A DNA stretch of 64,000 nucleotides from Maricaulis maris_C (GTDB lineage Bacteria; Pseudomonadota; Alphaproteobacteria; Caulobacterales; Maricaulaceae), in NCBI RefSeq assembly GCF_049116555.1, contig NZ_JAGDYT010000001.1, positions 1 through 64,000 of the forward strand, read 5' to 3'. This document shows positions 54,785 to 63,754 of this stretch, piece by piece. The notes under the pieces were generated by a model. It was not told the DNA's origin and made no database searches. It saw only the letters and a list, made by a program, of their open reading frames with translations. The position numbers and the translations under genes were made by a program. Every line of letters begins with the position of its first letter. Positions within the stretch are counted from its first letter, which is position 1.

Positions 54785-55594
54785 ATGACTGACACCAATC
54801 CTACACCGGCCATGAAGGCCGAGCTCGGCGTCGGGCGCATCATAGGCGGTGCGTTTGACCTGTACTTCAAGAATTTCCCGCTCTTCTTCGGCGTCGTATT
54901 CATTCCCTATCTGATCTACTCGAGTCTCATTGTCACGCCGTTCCAGACGGCAGTCGCGGAGGCTGGGATGAGTGGGGACGCGGCATCCGTGGTCGCGCCA
55001 TTCCTGACCTATCTCGCTGCGTCGATGGTCTTCTTCATCTTGTTGCAGGCCGTGATCGTTCGCATGTCGATCTCGCTCCACACGCAGCTGGGTGCCCAGA
55101 TCGGCGCCGCGATCAAGGCCGCTGTTTTCGGACTGCTGCCCATGCTTGTGCTGGGCGTCCTGGCCGGCCTTGCGTCGGGGATTGCCTTCCTCTTTCTGAT
55201 CGTGCCGGGGCTTTATGTCGTCGCGATCATTTATGTCTATATCCCTGCGATCGTATTCGAAGGCGCGGGCTTCTCGGCTCTGGGGCGCAGCGAGACGCTG
55301 ACCAAGGGATATCGCTGGGCCATTATCGGCCTCATCATTCTGCTCGCCCTGATCAATATCGCCGTCATGTTTGGCGCCGGAATCCTGATCGCGATCGTGA
55401 GTTTTGCCGTCGACCCGAATGTCGTGCAGGAGGCCTCGGACCCTGTCACGCCCGTATGGATGAATATCCTCTCCTCGGCACTTCAGGCCGTGGTCCTTCC
55501 AATCGGTCTTATCGCTTCCGGCCTGGTCTATGCGCGCCTGCGCGAGATCAAGGAAGGCGGTTCAACGGGAGATCTGCTGAAAGTGTTTGAGTAG
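54785..55594 (+). CDS. Polytopic membrane protein of the MoxR cluster (GDPD-membrane/YciC-like)
   Basis: 269 residues with about six helices. A short N-terminus with LGVGRIIGGAFDLYFKNFPLFF and later a YIPAIVFEGAGFSALGRSETL stretch is typical of the glycerophosphoryl-diester-phosphodiesterase membrane domain group. No catalytic residues are visible. It starts 42 bases after the RDD gene behind a GGGGGG site. The role is unknown. Confidence 0.75.
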   Translation: MTDTNPTPAMKAELGVGRIIGGAFDLYFKNFPLFFGVVFIPYLIYSSLIVTPFQTAVAEAGMSGDAASVVAPFLTYLAASMVFFILLQAVIVRMSISLHTQLGAQIGAAIKAAVFGLLPMLVLGVLAGLASGIAFLFLIVPGLYVVAIIYVYIPAIVFEGAGFSALGRSETLTKGYRWAIIGLIILLALINIAVMFGAGILIAIVSFAVDPNVVQEASDPVTPVWMNILSSALQAVVLPIGLIASGLVYARLREIKEGGSTGDLLKVFE

Positions 55595-55615
55595 GCGACA
55601 GTGCGACCACGTCGG

Positions 55616-56377
55616 TCAGAGCACCTGACCGTCATCAATCGTGATGGCGGTTCCGGTGATCTGACCGGCGGTCGGGCCCGCCAGCATGAGGAGGGCGTCG
55701 TCGAGCGCGGTGATGTCCATCAAGCGCTTGCGTGGCAGGCGAGCAATCTGCTTCTGGCCGCCCTCGGTCGCGAACCAGTGGGCATTGATCTCGGTCTCGA
55801 TATAGCCCGGGCAGATCGCATTGACGGCAACATGCTGGCGCGCCCACTCGCGGGCCAGGCCCTTGGTCATCGAGATGACCGCAGCTTTCGACGCGCAATA
55901 GGCCGTCAGGCCTGGCAGCACCGTCAGGCCGGCAATCGAGGCGATATTGATGATGCGGGCATCCTGGGCGGCGGCTGAGCCGTTGGCGAGCATGCGCTTG
56001 GCCGCTTCGCGGGCGCCGAAATAGACCGCGCGCGTATTGACCGCGAAGGTCTGGTCGAAGTGCTCCGGCGTGATGTCCAGCGCCATGCCTTCACCGCCAA
56101 TACCGGCATTGTTGATCATGACTGAGAGCGGCCCCAGCCTCGCCTCAACCTCATCAAGCGCAGGGCCTATCGCAGCGACATCGGTCACATCAAGCGACAG
56201 GGCGATCGCCTCGGCCCCTTTCTCGCGCAGCTTTGCCACTTCAGTATCAAGCCGTTCGGTCCGTCGCGCCATCAGGGCCAGTTTCGCCCCTTTTCCGGCC
56301 AGCAGGCCTGCGAAATGGCGGCCCAGCCCGCTGGAAGCGCCCGTGATGGCGATTGTCTTGCCTGCAAGCTCAGTCAT
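55616..56377 (-). CDS. Short-chain dehydrogenase/reductase
   Basis: 253 residues. NAD(P) motif TGASSGLGRHF, NNAG in VMINNAGIGGEG, Ser in NIASIAGLTVL, and Tyr-x-x-x-Lys in AYCASKAA. Arg-Arg after beta strand 2 (MARRTERL) suggests NADP use. The ATG at 56377 follows GGGAGG. It converges on the MoxR cluster end and diverges from glk; substrate unknown. Confidence 0.85.
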   Translation of the reverse strand: MTELAGKTIAITGASSGLGRHFAGLLAGKGAKLALMARRTERLDTEVAKLREKGAEAIALSLDVTDVAAIGPALDEVEARLGPLSVMINNAGIGGEGMALDITPEHFDQTFAVNTRAVYFGAREAAKRMLANGSAAAQDARIINIASIAGLTVLPGLTAYCASKAAVISMTKGLAREWARQHVAVNAICPGYIETEINAHWFATEGGQKQIARLPRKRLMDITALDDALLMLAGPTAGQITGTAITIDDGQVL

Positions 56378-56465
56378 GTCGCACCTCCCGTCTCTTCTCA
56401 CCTGTCTGGCCTGTTCCGCGCGGGCTGAAAAGGGTGCGCCGCCAGCAAGGCTGATGACAAGGGGT

Positions 56466-56504
56466 ATGTTAGGGGTAACATGTGTCGTGTATAGACGTTA
56501 TAGT
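56466..56504 (+). promoter_or_regulatory. Operator/promoter region of glk-eda
   Basis: An inverted repeat ATGTTA-GGGG-TAACAT lies at 56466-56481, and a TATAGT -10 candidate at 56499-56504 lies 17 bases after it, so the repeat would cover the -35 zone. The form resembles sites for LacI- or GntR-type sugar regulators. Confidence 0.45.
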
Positions 56505-56569
56505 GACGCTGAACGTGTCGCCCCTTGATCCGGGCACAAGGGCGAAAACAAAGACTTCGGGGACGAAAC

Positions 56570-57559
56570 GTGCCGGCAATGAGCAATGAACCGCGCTATC
56601 TGGTCGCCGATATCGGCGGCACGAATGCCCGTTTCGCCATTGCGCGCGGAAACGTGACGCAGGGGTTTGAGCTCGACCAGGTGCGTCGTCTCAAGAATGA
56701 GGATTTCGAGCATCTGCGCGATGCCGCCATGGCCTATCTGGAAAGTTGCGATGGCGATCGTCCGGACCGAGCCTGTTTCGCGGTCGCCTCGCCAATCCGT
56801 GCCGGCCGTGTCCAGCTGACCAATGCGACCTGGAGCTTCCGGCCGGAGGAGCTGGGCGGAGAGCTGGGTATGGCGACCCTGATGGCGGTCAATGATTTCG
56901 AGGCCCAGGCCCGCGGCGCACCGCTGACACCGACCGCCGACATTGTCGAGATTTCCGACGGACGACCCGTCGATGGTACGCCGATTGCCGTCCTCGGTCC
57001 GGGCACCGGACTGGGTCTGGGCTTGCTGGTTCCGGACGGGGATGCGGTCAAGGTCATCGCAACCGAGGGCGGACATGCGGGTTTTGCGCCGCGCACGGAT
57101 CTGGAAATTGAAGTCGGTCGTGTCCTGGCGCGCGAATACGGATTTGTGTCCTGGGAGCGCATCCTGTCGGGTCGCGGTCTGGTCAATATCCATCGTGCCC
57201 TGTGCCAGATCGAAGGCGAAAACTGGCCGGGCTATCGTCCGGAAGACATCACCCGTGAAGCACTCGCCGATCCGGAATCGATGGGCGCCCAGGTGGTGGA
57301 ATTCTTCTGTGCGGCGCTGGGGGGCTATACCGGTGATGTCGCTGTTCTGACGGGTTCGCGCGCCGGGATTTATCTCGGTGGCGGTATCCTGCCCCGTATT
57401 CGCAGCCTCCTCGAGGCTAGCGCCTTCAAGTCGCGCTTTCTGGGCCGTGGCCCGATGACGCGATATGTCTCCGATATTCCAATTCGTCTCATCCAGTCGG
57501 ACGGGGCCGCCCTGCGCGGTGCCGCAGCGCTGGCAGAACAGGGCAATCGTCTGTCATGA
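56570..57559 (+). CDS. glk: Glucokinase
   Basis: 329 residues of the bacterial ATP-dependent glucokinase family: phosphate motif VADIGGTNARFAIARG, LGPGTGLGLGLLV, sugar-site GGHAGFAPRTDLEIEV and the end motif GGILPRIRSLLEASAF. GTG 56570 has GGGGA at good distance; ATG 56579 is the alternative. It feeds glucose 6-phosphate to the Entner-Doudoroff route, whose aldolase overlaps this gene. Confidence 0.95.
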   Translation: MPAMSNEPRYLVADIGGTNARFAIARGNVTQGFELDQVRRLKNEDFEHLRDAAMAYLESCDGDRPDRACFAVASPIRAGRVQLTNATWSFRPEELGGELGMATLMAVNDFEAQARGAPLTPTADIVEISDGRPVDGTPIAVLGPGTGLGLGLLVPDGDAVKVIATEGGHAGFAPRTDLEIEVGRVLAREYGFVSWERILSGRGLVNIHRALCQIEGENWPGYRPEDITREALADPESMGAQVVEFFCAALGGYTGDVAVLTGSRAGIYLGGGILPRIRSLLEASAFKSRFLGRGPMTRYVSDIPIRLIQSDGAALRGAAALAEQGNRLS

Positions 57560-58188
57560 CCCCCATCACGCTTGAAACTCTCGTCCGCGCTGCCAGCGTC
57601 ATCCCGGTTCTGACCGTGGGTGATGTTGAAAAGGCCGCGCCCCTCGCACGGGCGCTCAAGGCGGGTGGCCTGAGCGTGCTCGAAATGACCATGCGGACCC
57701 CTGCGGCACTTGAGGTGCTCGCGGAGATGAAGCGCGCAGAGCCGGACATGATTATCGGCATGGGCACCATCCGGACTCCCGAGCAGGTCGCCGATGCCAT
57801 GGCTGCCGGCGCCGACTTTCTCGTTTCACCCGGTCTGTCGCCGGAACTCATTCCTGCCTTGTTGGGCTCGGGCCTGCCGGTTCTTCCGGGCGTGGCCACG
57901 GCCGGTGAAGCCATGAGCGCGGTCGAGGCCGGTTTCGAAGTGCTCAAATTCTTCCCTGCCGAACAGGCTGGCGGGCGTCCCTATCTCAAATCCATTGCCG
58001 GGCCGCTGCCCGATATCCGCTTCTGCCCAACGGGCTCCATCACACGTGAGATGGCACCGGACTATCTGGCGCTGCCCAATGTCGTCTGTGTCGGAGGGTC
58101 CTGGATTGCAACCGGAGCGATGATCGAGGCGGGCGACTGGGAGACGATTACAGCAAATGCCGCCGCCGCGGCTGCGATGAAGACCTGA
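57556..58188 (+). CDS. eda: KDPG (2-keto-3-deoxy-6-phosphogluconate) aldolase
   Basis: 210 residues of the Eda family. Schiff-base Lys in FEVLKFFPAEQAGG, base Glu in LSVLEMTMRT, phosphate loop in CPTGSITRE. It splits KDPG into pyruvate and glyceraldehyde 3-phosphate. ATGA overlap with glk; a strong terminator follows. The edd and zwf genes are not in the window. Confidence 0.95.
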   Translation: MTPITLETLVRAASVIPVLTVGDVEKAAPLARALKAGGLSVLEMTMRTPAALEVLAEMKRAEPDMIIGMGTIRTPEQVADAMAAGADFLVSPGLSPELIPALLGSGLPVLPGVATAGEAMSAVEAGFEVLKFFPAEQAGGRPYLKSIAGPLPDIRFCPTGSITREMAPDYLALPNVVCVGGSWIATGAMIEAGDWETITANAAAAAAMKT

Positions 58189-58230
58189 CTGCCCCGTTTC
58201 CGGCGGCTCCGGGCATTCCAGAGAAGAAAA

Positions 58231-58257
58231 AAGCGGCGACCCGACAGGTCGCCGCTT
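58231..58257. terminator. Bidirectional intrinsic terminator between eda and putP
   Basis: A perfect 11-bp stem (AAGCGGCGACC / GGTCGCCGCTT) with a 5-base loop has TTTCTT after it on the plus strand and an A-run before it, which reads as T's on the minus strand. It can stop both convergent transcripts. Confidence 0.88.
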
Positions 58258-58283
58258 TCTTGTTGGCGGAGTGTCGTTCGCGA

Positions 58284-59909
58284 CTAGCCGGCTTTGACGC
58301 GCTGGCGCATCTCGTCGAAATAATCGGTGACTTCCGGCCCCGGCTTGGCTGTTGCCTTGGACACGACAAACAGCGTCACCAGGCAGGCGATGAAGCCTGG
58401 AACAATCTCGTACATGACGCCCGAGAGCTGCAGGCCGTAGATCCAGACCAGTACCGTCACGGCGCCGGCGACCATGCCGCTTATCGCGCCGACACGGGTC
58501 ATGCCTCGCCAGAACAGGCTGGCCAGGATGACGGGCCCGAAGGCGGCGCCGAAGCCGGCCCACGCATTCGACACCAGGCCGAGAATGTTGGAGTTCGGAT
58601 TGAAGGCCAGCCCGATCGCAACCAGCGAGACGGCCAGAACCGAGAGCCGGCCCACCAGAACCAATTCCTTCTGGCTGGCATTTCGGCGCAGGAAAACCTT
58701 GTAGAAATCCTCCGTCAGCGAACTCGACGACACCAGCAATTGGGACGAGATCGTACTCATGATCGCTGCCAGGATGGCGGCGAGCAGGAAGCCTGCAATA
58801 TAGGGGTGGAAGATGACTTGGGAGAGCAGGATAAAGATCGTCTCCTGATCACCCAGAACCACATCGCCATCGGCGAAGGCGCCGGTGGTGTCGAGCGCGT
58901 CCAGCTCCCCCATCGTGGTCGTCGCATCCGTCGGCGCTTCGACGACGCGGGCCACATTCAGTCCTTCAGCTGTCTGGATTCCCTGGCTTTTGACATAGGC
59001 AAGCCCGGCGGCACCGGTCAGCACGGCCCCAATCACCGTGATCAACATCCAGCTCATGCCGATACGGCGCATGATCTTGACGTCCTTCAGGGACCTCACA
59101 GCCATGAAGCGAACAATGATATGTGGCTGACCAAAATAGCCGAGGCCCCAGGCCATGGTCGAGATGATGCCGATGACAGCCAGGCCCATACTCTCTTGCG
59201 GGATCATCGACAGATAGTCCTTGTCCCATCCATTGACGTCGACGCTGAGCGTGCTCAACGCGTCAACGGTCGGACCGAAGCCGCCCAGTTGCATGATGGT
59301 CACGACCGGGACCAGGATCAGCGCGATGAACATGATCACGCCCTGCACGAAGTCGGTCAGGCTGACCGCCAGGAAGCCGCCGAACAGGGTATAGGCCACC
59401 ACGACGCCTGCGGTCAGGAAGAGACCAAGCTGGTAGTTGAGGCCGAAGGAGGCGTCGAAGAGCTTGCCTCCGGCAACCACGCCGGCCGAGGTGTAGATCG
59501 TGAAGAAGACCACGATCACGATGGCGGAGATGACACGAAGAAGACGCGACCTGTCGGCGAAACGCTTCTCGAAATAGTCCGGAATGGTGATCGCGTCGTC
59601 GGCAATCTCGGTATAGACGCGCAACCGCGGTGCCACGAGCTTGTAGTTGAAATAGGCACCGATCATCAGGCCGATCGCAATCCAGGATTCCGAGATGCCT
59701 GTCAGCAGGATCGCTCCTGGCAAGCCCATCAGCATCCAGCCTGACATGTCGGACGCGCCCGCGGAGAGCGCGGCAACGGCCGGGTGAAGCTGGCGCCCGC
59801 CCAGCATGTAGCCGGACACGCTATCCGTTGACTTGCGATAGGCGTAGAGGCCGATCGCCATCATCAGGACGAAGTAGAGCGCTAGCGAGATTAGAGCTTC
59901 AATATCCAT
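58284..59909 (-). CDS. putP: Sodium/proline symporter PutP
   Basis: 541 residues and about 13 membrane helices of the sodium:solute symporter family. Marks are SAGASDMSGWMLMGLPGAI, AYFNYKLVAPRLR and TMAWGLGYFGQPHIIVRF. Imports proline with Na+, which fits a marine life and the neighbouring proline synthesis genes. Convergent with eda across a shared terminator. Confidence 0.92.
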   Translation of the reverse strand: MDIEALISLALYFVLMMAIGLYAYRKSTDSVSGYMLGGRQLHPAVAALSAGASDMSGWMLMGLPGAILLTGISESWIAIGLMIGAYFNYKLVAPRLRVYTEIADDAITIPDYFEKRFADRSRLLRVISAIVIVVFFTIYTSAGVVAGGKLFDASFGLNYQLGLFLTAGVVVAYTLFGGFLAVSLTDFVQGVIMFIALILVPVVTIMQLGGFGPTVDALSTLSVDVNGWDKDYLSMIPQESMGLAVIGIISTMAWGLGYFGQPHIIVRFMAVRSLKDVKIMRRIGMSWMLITVIGAVLTGAAGLAYVKSQGIQTAEGLNVARVVEAPTDATTTMGELDALDTTGAFADGDVVLGDQETIFILLSQVIFHPYIAGFLLAAILAAIMSTISSQLLVSSSSLTEDFYKVFLRRNASQKELVLVGRLSVLAVSLVAIGLAFNPNSNILGLVSNAWAGFGAAFGPVILASLFWRGMTRVGAISGMVAGAVTVLVWIYGLQLSGVMYEIVPGFIACLVTLFVVSKATAKPGPEVTDYFDEMRQRVKAG

Positions 59910-59971
59910 GGACTTGCCTTGGGTTCAGCGAAATGAAAGGTGGAAAGTCGGGGTATTCGGTGTGCGGCTCA

Positions 59972-59993
59972 AGGGGGCGTCGCTTGGCCCCCT
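59972..59993 (-). other. Hairpin in the putP 5' leader / proA 3' region
   Basis: AGGGGGC and GCCCCCT pair perfectly with an 8-base loop, 63 bases upstream of the putP start. No T-tract. It may terminate proA or shape the putP leader. Confidence 0.35.
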
Positions 59994-60044
59994 GCTGCAG
60001 GTCAGTGACCCGGCCAGTGTTTGGGCCAGTGACCGGGCGAATGC

Positions 60045-61301
60045 TCAGGGCCGCGTCTGACCCTCGCCGTGCACCAGGTATTTGAACGAGGTGAGCTGTT
60101 CGAGGCCGACCGGGCCACGCGCATGCATCTTCCCGGTGGCAATTCCGATCTCGGCCCCCATCCCGAATTCGCCGCCATCGGAGAACTGGGTCGAGGCATT
60201 GTGCATGACGACGGCGCTGTCGATCATCGACAGGAAGCAGCCGGCTGCGTCCATGTCTTCCGTGACAATCGCATCGGTATGGGCCGAGGAATGCGCGGCC
60301 ACGTGATTGATGCCCTCTTCGAGCCCCTTCACGACCTTCACAGACAGGCAGGCGTCGAGATATTCGGTATCCCAGTCGCTGTCATCCGCCGGCTTGATGC
60401 GCGGGTCGATCCTGATGGCAGCGCCATCGCCGCGAAATTCGCAATCGGACATGCGATCAACCAGAATTGGCAGGAGATCGGCCGCGACAGCTTCGTCGAC
60501 GACCAGGCTCTCTGTCGCTCCGCAAATACCGGTCCGGCGCAATTTTGCGTTCTCCACAATGGCGGCGGCCTTGTCGAGATCAGCCGCTGCGTGGACATAG
60601 GTGTGACAATTGCCGTCCAGGTGGAGAAGCGTCGGCACGCGCGCCTGGTCCCGAACCAGCGAGACGAGACCCTTGCCGCCGCGCGGGATGACCAGGTCAA
60701 CATGCTCCGTGCATTGCAGAAGGTGCTGAACCGCGGAACGGTCCGGGGTGTCGATCATCTGGATCGCGTTTTCCGGCAGACCCGCTTCGCGCAGGCCTTC
60801 CTTCATGCAGTCGACAATGATGCGGGTGGAGTTCAGGCTTTCAGAGCCGCCGCGCAGGATGACCGCATTGCCGGACTTCAGGCAGAGCGAACCGGCGTCG
60901 GCGCCAACATTGGGGCGCGATTCATAGATCATCCCGATCACGCCAAGTGGAACCGCGACGCGTTCGATGCGCAGTCCGTTCGGACGATCGATCCGGGCCA
61001 GGATGCGTCCGACCGGGTCGGGCAGGGTGGCGATGGACTCGATCGCGGAGGCAACGCCTTCGATGCGTTCCTTGTCCAGCATCAGGCGGTCGACAAAGGC
61101 AGCCGGCTTGCCGGCTGCCTTGACGCCGTCGACATCAATGCGGTTGGCCTCGAGCAAGCCACTCGCCCGTGACCGCAAGGCGGATGCCGCAGCAATAAGC
61201 GCGGCATTCTTGCGTTCCGTGGACGCGGTCGCGAGTACGCGGGAGGCCTCACGGGCCTGGCGGCCGAGTTGGTCGATATAGGCTTGCATACGATCTGACA
61301 T
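60045..61301 (-). CDS. proA: Glutamate-5-semialdehyde dehydrogenase ProA
   Basis: Second enzyme of proline synthesis; it reduces gamma-glutamyl phosphate with NADPH. Marks are MIYESRPNVGADAGSLCLKSG and the catalytic Cys in RRTGICGATESLVVDE. ATG 61301 (MSDRMQAYIDQ) gives 418 residues, normal for the family. Upstream in-frame codons overlap proC and were rejected. It ends 135 bases before the putP start. Confidence 0.95.
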   Translation of the reverse strand: MSDRMQAYIDQLGRQAREASRVLATASTERKNAALIAAASALRSRASGLLEANRIDVDGVKAAGKPAAFVDRLMLDKERIEGVASAIESIATLPDPVGRILARIDRPNGLRIERVAVPLGVIGMIYESRPNVGADAGSLCLKSGNAVILRGGSESLNSTRIIVDCMKEGLREAGLPENAIQMIDTPDRSAVQHLLQCTEHVDLVIPRGGKGLVSLVRDQARVPTLLHLDGNCHTYVHAAADLDKAAAIVENAKLRRTGICGATESLVVDEAVAADLLPILVDRMSDCEFRGDGAAIRIDPRIKPADDSDWDTEYLDACLSVKVVKGLEEGINHVAAHSSAHTDAIVTEDMDAAGCFLSMIDSAVVMHNASTQFSDGGEFGMGAEIGIATGKMHARGPVGLEQLTSFKYLVHGEGQTRP

Positions 61302-61347
61302 GGTTTCCTTGGGGTCGGATGGTTGTTGTCTAGCGGGCTGCGACAAA

Positions 61348-62127
61348 TCAGCGAAGCGCGACAGCCCGGTCATAGGCAGCGCGGATGGTGTCCTCCAGAA
61401 GCGTGTCCAGAAGTCCATCGCGCCGCAAGACATTGATGCCTGCTTCCGTCGTACCATTCTTGCTCATGACCGAATTGCGCAATTCGGTGACATCGTCCTG
61501 GGAGCGCGTTGCCATCTCGACCGCTCCGCCCATGGTTTCCAGAACCAGGGCCCGCGCGGTCTCGCGCGAGAAACCCATCGCTTCGGCGGCCGCGATATAG
61601 CTGCGCGTTATCTCGAAGACATAGCCCGGGCCGCTACCGGCGACGGCGGTCAGGCGATCGAGCTCGTCTTCGCTGTCCAGCCATACGGCGGCGCCTGTGG
61701 CCCTGGCGAGTTGGTTGGCGAGCTCGCGGTGCGTCTCACCACACGCGGTGTTGGCGTAGAGCCCGTTCACACTGCGTCCGATCAGAGCCGGCAGGTTGGG
61801 CATGATTCGCACGACGGGCTTGTCGCCGACGATCTTTCCGATCGAGGCGGCTGAAAAGCCAGCTGCGATGGAGACATAACAGCCATCCTCGGCCAACAGG
61901 CCGGTATAGTCGGGCAGGGCGTCCGGGATCTGCTGGGGTTTGACGGCGATGATGATGGCGTCGAAGCGCCGACCATTCAGCGCATCCGCGCCGGTTGCAT
62001 GCTCGGTTCCCGGCGGCAGGGCGCGACCGCTGCGGTTCACGGCGGCAAACCGGGCTGGCACGGCGTCGAGCCAGCGACGCAGCATGGCACCGCCCATTTT
62101 CCCGCATCCGATCAGCAATATGTCCAT
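61348..62127 (-). CDS. proC: Pyrroline-5-carboxylate reductase ProC
   Basis: 259 residues: NADPH motif ILLIGCGKMGGAML, the C-terminal helix region SGPGYVFEITRSYIAAAEAMG and NSVMSKNGTTEAGINVL. It completes proline synthesis. ATG 62127 follows GGAGGAG. Cotranscribed with proA, 46 bases apart. Confidence 0.94.
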   Translation of the reverse strand: MDILLIGCGKMGGAMLRRWLDAVPARFAAVNRSGRALPPGTEHATGADALNGRRFDAIIIAVKPQQIPDALPDYTGLLAEDGCYVSIAAGFSAASIGKIVGDKPVVRIMPNLPALIGRSVNGLYANTACGETHRELANQLARATGAAVWLDSEDELDRLTAVAGSGPGYVFEITRSYIAAAEAMGFSRETARALVLETMGGAVEMATRSQDDVTELRNSVMSKNGTTEAGINVLRRDGLLDTLLEDTIRAAYDRAVALR

Positions 62128-62444
62128 GCCCGGCTCCTCCGATGAATGTTGGCTTGGCATCTGTTTGGTGCCGTCCACACATGAAAATGCCCGATCCGCC
62201 TGAGCGGGTCGAGCTCTGTCGGAGCGGTGTATAGCAAAAACAATTTCGAATTCAAATTATATATGCGGTCGCAAGAACGGATCGGTGCCGGCTTCTGCGC
62301 ATAGTAGATTAAGCATTCTAGGCCAGCATTGCGGTGTCCCGAAGCGGCTTGCTGCGCTATTCGGGGTTGATAAATTTTGAATACTAAATACTTTGCCCCT
62401 CAGTTTGCGCCGCACCATCCCGGCGTTTCGATCAGGAGATAAGT
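62128..62444. other. Divergent proC / proB regulatory region
   Basis: 317 bases, partly AT-rich, unlike the rest of the window. An AATTT / AAATT inverted repeat around GAATTC lies at 62242-62258. A second AT-rich stretch (62367-62392, starting TTGATA) precedes proB. No gene seen. Confidence 0.5.
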
Positions 62445-63602
62445 GTGAGCCAGCGTAAACGCATCGTCGTGAAGATCGGGTCCAGCCTGCTGGCCAATGA
62501 TCGCCGGCTGACCCTCCGCTATGCCTTCATGAATGAGCTGCTGGCGGATATCGCCCGTCTGCGGGACGACGGGCATGACGTTGTCCTGGCCTCGTCCGGC
62601 GCGGTCGCGCTCGGCCTGAATGCCATCAATACATCGCCGGAAGAGGCGGGTGTTCTCGACAAGCAGGCCGCGGCGGCCTGCGGTCAACCACTCTTGCTCA
62701 ACGCCTACAAACAAGTCGCACACGAGCATGGTTTCGACATTGCCCAGATCCTGGTCACGCTCGATGATCTTGAGGAGCGTCGCCGTTTTCTCAATACAAA
62801 GAATACGATCCAGCGTCTTTTCGAGCGCGACGTCATGCCGATCGTGAACGAGAATGACACCGTCACCACCGAAGAAATCCGCGTCGGTGACAATGATCGC
62901 CTCGCTGCCAAGGTGGCGCAGATGATCCAGGCCGATCACCTTGTCATCCTGACAAGTATTGATGGCCTGTATGATCGCGACCCGTCGGACCCCGAAGCCG
63001 AGTTCGTCGACACAATCGAAGATGCCACTGAATATCTGGAGGTCAGCTCCGGCGCGAGCTCGCTCGGCTCGGGCGGCATGTTGACCAAGATCCAGGCTGC
63101 CAATCTGGCCCAGAATGCCGGGTGCACGACTCTGATCGCCAAGGGGACGATTGACCGCCCGGTCTCGGCCGTCCTGTCCGGTGAGCGCCGACACACAAAA
63201 TGTGTGGCAAAGGGTACGCCCGCCTCGTCCTGGGCCGTCTGGCTCACCAACCGGCTGCAGCGTGCCGGTAGTCTTGTGCTCAACGATCTCGCTGCCGAAG
63301 CTCTCGCGACCAGCGCAAGCGGGGTCAGTCACGAGGATATCGTTAAAATCCACGGCGCCTTCACCAAGGGCGATGTGCTTCACATCTATTCCGAGAGCGG
63401 TGACGAAGTTGCGCGCGGACTGACCAATTTCTCCTCGGATGAAACCATGATGCTGGCCCGCCACATCGATCAGGACGTCAAGGAGTTGCTCGGCTATCAC
63501 GCCCGCCCGGAGATCGTGAACCGGGCCAATATGGTCATCCTCGATGAGCAGCACTTGCCCTGGGATGCGCCGACCAAATCCTTGCGACTGGTCTCGTCCT
63601 AG
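62445..63602 (+). CDS. proB: Glutamate 5-kinase ProB
   Basis: 385 residues: the amino-acid-kinase domain with VVKIGSSLLANDRR, SSGAVALGLNAI, NENDTVTTEEIRVGDNDRLAA and GSGGMLTKIQAA, followed by a C-terminal PUA domain as in the classical enzyme. First step of proline synthesis. GTG 62445 follows CAGGAG. It runs away from proC-proA. Confidence 0.95.
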   Translation: MSQRKRIVVKIGSSLLANDRRLTLRYAFMNELLADIARLRDDGHDVVLASSGAVALGLNAINTSPEEAGVLDKQAAAACGQPLLLNAYKQVAHEHGFDIAQILVTLDDLEERRRFLNTKNTIQRLFERDVMPIVNENDTVTTEEIRVGDNDRLAAKVAQMIQADHLVILTSIDGLYDRDPSDPEAEFVDTIEDATEYLEVSSGASSLGSGGMLTKIQAANLAQNAGCTTLIAKGTIDRPVSAVLSGERRHTKCVAKGTPASSWAVWLTNRLQRAGSLVLNDLAAEALATSASGVSHEDIVKIHGAFTKGDVLHIYSESGDEVARGLTNFSSDETMMLARHIDQDVKELLGYHARPEIVNRANMVILDEQHLPWDAPTKSLRLVSS

Positions 63603-63754
63603 CTTGTCGCCAACCGGCATCGCTGGCTGAAGCCGGGTTGGCTCGGCCCGGGGCGTCGCGTTTCTCTGCTTGCCACCGTACCGGAAGCTGGAATTTTGTG
63701 CGGTCGCGGTCCAGACTTGTCTGCACGCACGAAGATCGAGCTGAGGATGCCGCC

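Noticed and set aside
61302..61457. N-terminal extension of proA overlapping proC
   Set aside because: The extension has no family similarity; the ATG at 61301 matches the normal ProA start.
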